This document shows positions 7,350-9,603 of a DNA stretch of 9,603 nt, piece by piece. The position numbers were made by a program, and so were the translations under genes. Source of the stretch: JBELMB01 sp042088665 (lineage in GTDB: Bacteria > Pseudomonadota > Alphaproteobacteria > Rhodobacterales > Rhodobacteraceae); NCBI GenBank assembly GCA_042088665.1, contig JBELMB010000194.1, forward strand, positions 1 through 9,603, in the 5' to 3' direction. The first letter of the stretch is position 1. Every line of letters starts with the position of its first letter. Below the pieces are notes generated by a model. That model was not told the origin of the DNA, ran no database searches, and saw only the letters and a list, made by a program, of their open reading frames with translations.

Positions 7350-7365
7350 GGCGGCTCAGGCCGCC
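7350..7365. promoter_or_regulatory. Small hairpin in the CocE-1 leader
   Basis: GGCGGC (7350-7355) and GCCGCC (7360-7365) form a 6-bp GC stem with a four-base loop, about 30 bases upstream of the CocE-1 start on the minus strand. It could slow or partly end transcription between the two hydrolase genes, or protect the mRNA, but there is no T run. The pairing is visible; the role is inferred. Confidence 0.3.
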
Positions 7366-7562
7366 CCGGGCCGGTCCCGCGTCACTTTGGGGCAGACCGG
7401 ATGGTGTTCCAATAGCTTGCGGGGCCAGATCGCCGGTTTCCCCGCACCGCAAGTCTTGCCCGCACCGCAGGTCTTGCCCGCACCGCTGGCCGGTGCGGGG
7501 CCGTGCCGCGCGCTTTGGGTGCGCCATGGGGGGCAGTGTGCAGGGGCGGCAACGCGATCCAT
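7356..7562 (-). CDS. Possible 68-residue small ORF between the CocE genes
   Basis: The ATG lies three bases after the CocE-2 stop, and a 68-codon frame runs nearly to the CocE-1 leader. The middle reads GAGKTC-GAGKTC-GAGKP, produced by an 18-bp tandem repeat. The rest is rich in Pro, Arg and Cys (four Cys). Third positions are mostly G or C, but this is expected in such DNA. The upstream ribosome site is poor (GGAA at an awkward distance). I recognise no family. The Walker-A-like GAGKT is repeat-derived and is not an ATPase. It is more likely a spacer ORF than a real gene; coupling to CocE-2 termination is the only positive point. Confidence 0.15.
   Translation of the reverse strand: MDRVAAPAHCPPWRTQSARHGPAPASGAGKTCGAGKTCGAGKPAIWPRKLLEHHPVCPKVTRDRPGAA
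7441..7499. repeat. 18-bp tandem repeat ending in an inverted copy
   Basis: Units CCCGCACCGC-AAGTCTTG (7441-7458) and CCCGCACCGC-AGGTCTTG (7459-7476) differ at one base and are followed by a 10-base partial unit (7477-7486). The head of the unit then recurs inverted as CGGTGCGGG (7491-7499). CCCGCACCG at 7477-7485 can pair with it around five bases, and the two earlier copies could compete. It lies in the 247-bp gap between the CocE genes. It may act as a transcript-processing or attenuating structure; no T run follows. Confidence 0.75.
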
Positions 7563-7565
7563 GGC

Positions 7566-9569
7566 CTACATTCCGTTGCGCGGGATCACATGATCCCAGT
7601 CGACGTGGTGGAATTCCGTCTCGCCGTCCCAGCAGGTCACCGTGGCCTTGAGATGGAAATCGGTCTTGGTCGCGGTCATCTCTGCCGTTGTCTTGATGGT
7701 CACTTTCCAATCGCCGCGCTCGAACAGGCTTTCCTGGTCCATCGTGGCGCGACACGACAGCGGATCATCGGCGTGAATGCGGTAGATCCGGTCCGAGATA
7801 TCGCCCATCTCGGTGCCGATATCGTCCAGCCGCATACGCCCTACGGGGCCAAAGACCCCACCATCTAGGAAGAACCGCGCCGAAACTTCGCCCGTCATCA
7901 GATCAGTGTGCAGCGCGCGTTCCATGGCGCCATCCCGCAGCTTGGTGACCGGGCGCCTGACCTTGCGCTCTTCGGGTTCGGGCAGGGGGCGGGGCGTGTC
8001 GGCCACCGCGCCACGCACCGGCAGATGCAGCTGCGAGGCACCGGGCTGCAGTGTCAGGGTGACAGGCTCCGGCGCGGGCCAGAGGATCGGCCAATAGGCA
8101 GAGGCGACCTGCACCACCAGCCGGTGCCCGGCTGCCACCCGGTAGCCGATGCCATGCAGCGGCACCGTGATCTGCAGGGTCTCTCCGGGGACCACCGGGG
8201 CCGGCGCCGTGTCAGAGGCCCGGTGCATCAGGTTGGCAAAGCCTCGGGTGATCAGTGTCTGGGCGCCGTCGGGCGCCTCGTCGGTCAACAGCACCGCGAC
8301 AAACCCCTGTCTGCGGTCCGCGGCCAGCTGCAACGCGACGCTTGGCTGACCAAGGATGTCCAGAGGCTTCTCCTGCGGCGCACCGCGGAACGACAGCGCG
8401 CCCGCCGCATCGGCCCGGCAATCGCCGGGCATGTCGCCGGGGATCGCAAACGAACACATGTCGCCGCCCAGAGCGCCAAAGGTCTGGGGCGAGCAGACCG
8501 ACATCGCAGCCCCGACCTCGGCCTGTGCGCCCAGCTCACCCTCGTTCAGCCACAGCACCTGTTGGGTGACATTGGGCGAGGGCCATGCGGCCTCTTCGAC
8601 CCAAGTGCCCCCCCGGGTCAGATGTGTCCCCGAGGGCGGCACGGAGTCCTGCAGGTAGAACCGCAGGGGTGGCTCATCCATCAGCCCGGTGTCCTTGCCC
8701 TTCAGTGTGTGATCCCAGAAGCGAATCAATTCGCCAAGGAAATCCATGCGCGGGCCGGGCACGCCCTCGTGCGGGTAGAGATGCGCCCATGGGCCCATCA
8801 GGACCTTCACCGGGCCCTTGAGGTTCTGTGCAATCCGAAACGGTGTGTCCCGGAACAGATCCGCCCAGCCGCCAAAGAAATAGACCGGGATCTGCACGTC
8901 ACCGTAGTTTTCCGAGATCGAGCCGCGCCGCCACATCTCGTCATGGGTCTGGTGCTCCAGCCACATGGCCGGCCAGAAGGTCATGGCCTCCAGCCGTTCG
9001 CGCCACATGTCGCGCCAGCGGTCGCCGACGATCTCGGGGTCGGGGGGCATGGCATTGTAGAGCTGCATGATCGCGCCCCACCAGAAATTGTCGCTGGCGA
9101 GTTGGCCGCCATAGAAATGGATGTCTTCCAGCCAGCGGTCATCGGTGCCCATCACCGGTGCGATGGCCTTGAGCGCCGCAGGCCGTCTGGCCGCCACCTG
9201 AAAGGAATTATACGCCCCCCATGATTTGCCGAACATGCCGACATTGCCGTCGCACCAGTCCTGCGCGGCGATCCAGTCGATGACATCGACGCCATCGCGT
9301 GTCTCGACCTCGGCGTATTCGTCCAGCATCACCCCCTCGCTGTCGCCTGCGCCGCGCTGGTCCACCCGGATCGCGGCATAGCCTGCTTCGGCGAAATGCG
9401 GATGTGCTGCCTCGTCGCGCAGGCGTGTGCGGTCGCGGCGGCGATAGGGGATGTATTCGAGGATACAGGGCACAGGTGTGTCCCGCGCGCCATCCGGCAG
9501 CCAGAGCCGTGCGGCCAACTTCGTGCCGTCGGGCATGGGGATCCAGACGGTCTCGATCACTTCGGTCAT
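7566..9569 (-). CDS. CocE/NonD-family hydrolase 2 (peptidase S15-like)
   Basis: A 667-residue paralogue of the downstream hydrolase, sharing the N-terminal WIPMPDGT(K/R)LAAR(L/I)WLP and the same domain order over its whole length. The catalytic set is GKSWGA (Ser116), GGWADL (Asp237) and GPWAHLYPH (His263). The elbow and cap differ: GKSWGAYNSF replaces GISWGGFNGL, and the cap is richer in Trp and Met. This points to a different substrate range rather than simple redundancy. The beta-sandwich half follows from about 320, with YWPILWPA near 490, then a family-like C-terminal extension ending DWDHVIPRNGM. No signal peptide is visible, so it should be cytoplasmic. The start at 9569 has GGAG eight bases upstream. 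It is the first of four co-directional hydrolase genes; the promoter and any transporter genes would lie beyond the right edge. Confidence 0.95.
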   Translation of the reverse strand: MTEVIETVWIPMPDGTKLAARLWLPDGARDTPVPCILEYIPYRRRDRTRLRDEAAHPHFAEAGYAAIRVDQRGAGDSEGVMLDEYAEVETRDGVDVIDWIAAQDWCDGNVGMFGKSWGAYNSFQVAARRPAALKAIAPVMGTDDRWLEDIHFYGGQLASDNFWWGAIMQLYNAMPPDPEIVGDRWRDMWRERLEAMTFWPAMWLEHQTHDEMWRRGSISENYGDVQIPVYFFGGWADLFRDTPFRIAQNLKGPVKVLMGPWAHLYPHEGVPGPRMDFLGELIRFWDHTLKGKDTGLMDEPPLRFYLQDSVPPSGTHLTRGGTWVEEAAWPSPNVTQQVLWLNEGELGAQAEVGAAMSVCSPQTFGALGGDMCSFAIPGDMPGDCRADAAGALSFRGAPQEKPLDILGQPSVALQLAADRRQGFVAVLLTDEAPDGAQTLITRGFANLMHRASDTAPAPVVPGETLQITVPLHGIGYRVAAGHRLVVQVASAYWPILWPAPEPVTLTLQPGASQLHLPVRGAVADTPRPLPEPEERKVRRPVTKLRDGAMERALHTDLMTGEVSARFFLDGGVFGPVGRMRLDDIGTEMGDISDRIYRIHADDPLSCRATMDQESLFERGDWKVTIKTTAEMTATKTDFHLKATVTCWDGETEFHHVDWDHVIPRNGM

Positions 9570-9603
9570 GCGGGGGTCTCCGGTTCGGGGGGTGGGGTGT
9601 CTT
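9570..9603 (-). promoter_or_regulatory. Leader of the CocE-2 gene
   Basis: These 34 bases hold a GGAG ribosome site (9578-9581) and otherwise a C-rich minus-strand sequence. No promoter can be seen. The transcription unit probably begins further right. Confidence 0.4.

Noticed and set aside
7441..7499. CRISPR array
   Set aside because: The units are directly adjacent with no spacers, only two full copies exist, and no cas genes are present.
7356..7562. Walker A ATPase motif (GAGKT) in the small ORF
   Set aside because: It is created by the 18-bp tandem repeat, occurs twice in tandem with a third degenerate copy, and has no Walker B or nucleotide-binding fold around it.
5282..9224. Long plus-strand frames at 5282-6199 and 7908-9224
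   Set aside because: They lie opposite the CocE genes, whose minus-strand proteins have complete family motifs. Long antisense frames are expected in GC-rich coding DNA.

Overview
The window is GC-rich DNA with strong G/C preference at third codon positions and alphaproteobacterial-looking proteins: tandem CocE/NonD hydrolases, an M81 (MlrC-like) peptidase, a diheme cytochrome c and a ThDP enzyme. This composition and gene mix suggest the Rhodobacteraceae/Roseobacter group. That placement is inference; there is no rRNA or other marker gene here.

Layout, left to right. (1) 1-1536, minus: an acetolactate-synthase-like thiamine-diphosphate enzyme, cut by the left edge. (2) 1537-1791: a divergent intergenic region with two small dyads. 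(3) 1792-2622, plus: an exported diheme cytochrome c. (4) 2623-2749: a short convergent gap with hairpins but no clear terminator. (5) 2750-4350, minus: a broken M81/MlrC-type metallopeptidase gene with stops at codons 3 and 118 and a frame change near its 3' end. (6) 4351-4390: an imperfect 40-bp palindrome directly against the M81 start codon. (7) 4412-5252, minus: a broken alpha/beta-hydrolase gene with an apparently lost start codon, a Trp-to-stop change and a one-base frameshift. (8) 5294-7318 and 7566-9569, minus: two intact, paralogous CocE/NonD (peptidase S15-like) hydrolases. They are separated by a 247-bp gap holding an 18-bp tandem repeat and a possible 68-codon ORF.

The four minus-strand hydrolase genes (CocE-2, CocE-1, alpha/beta hydrolase, M81 peptidase) are co-directional and closely spaced, so they look like one transcription unit entering from the right. 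By family, they would act on small amides, esters or peptides in the cytoplasm. The two promoter-proximal genes are open and keep their catalytic triads, while the two distal genes carry several independent lesions each. The clearest biological reading is an operon whose downstream half is decaying. The ThDP enzyme and cytochrome are divergently transcribed and need not belong to this pathway.

I found no convincing new defence, mobile or RNA-guided system. The least explained items are the dyad-rich 53-nt segment where the M81 reading frame changes, the palindrome abutting the M81 start, and the 18-bp repeat block between the CocE genes.
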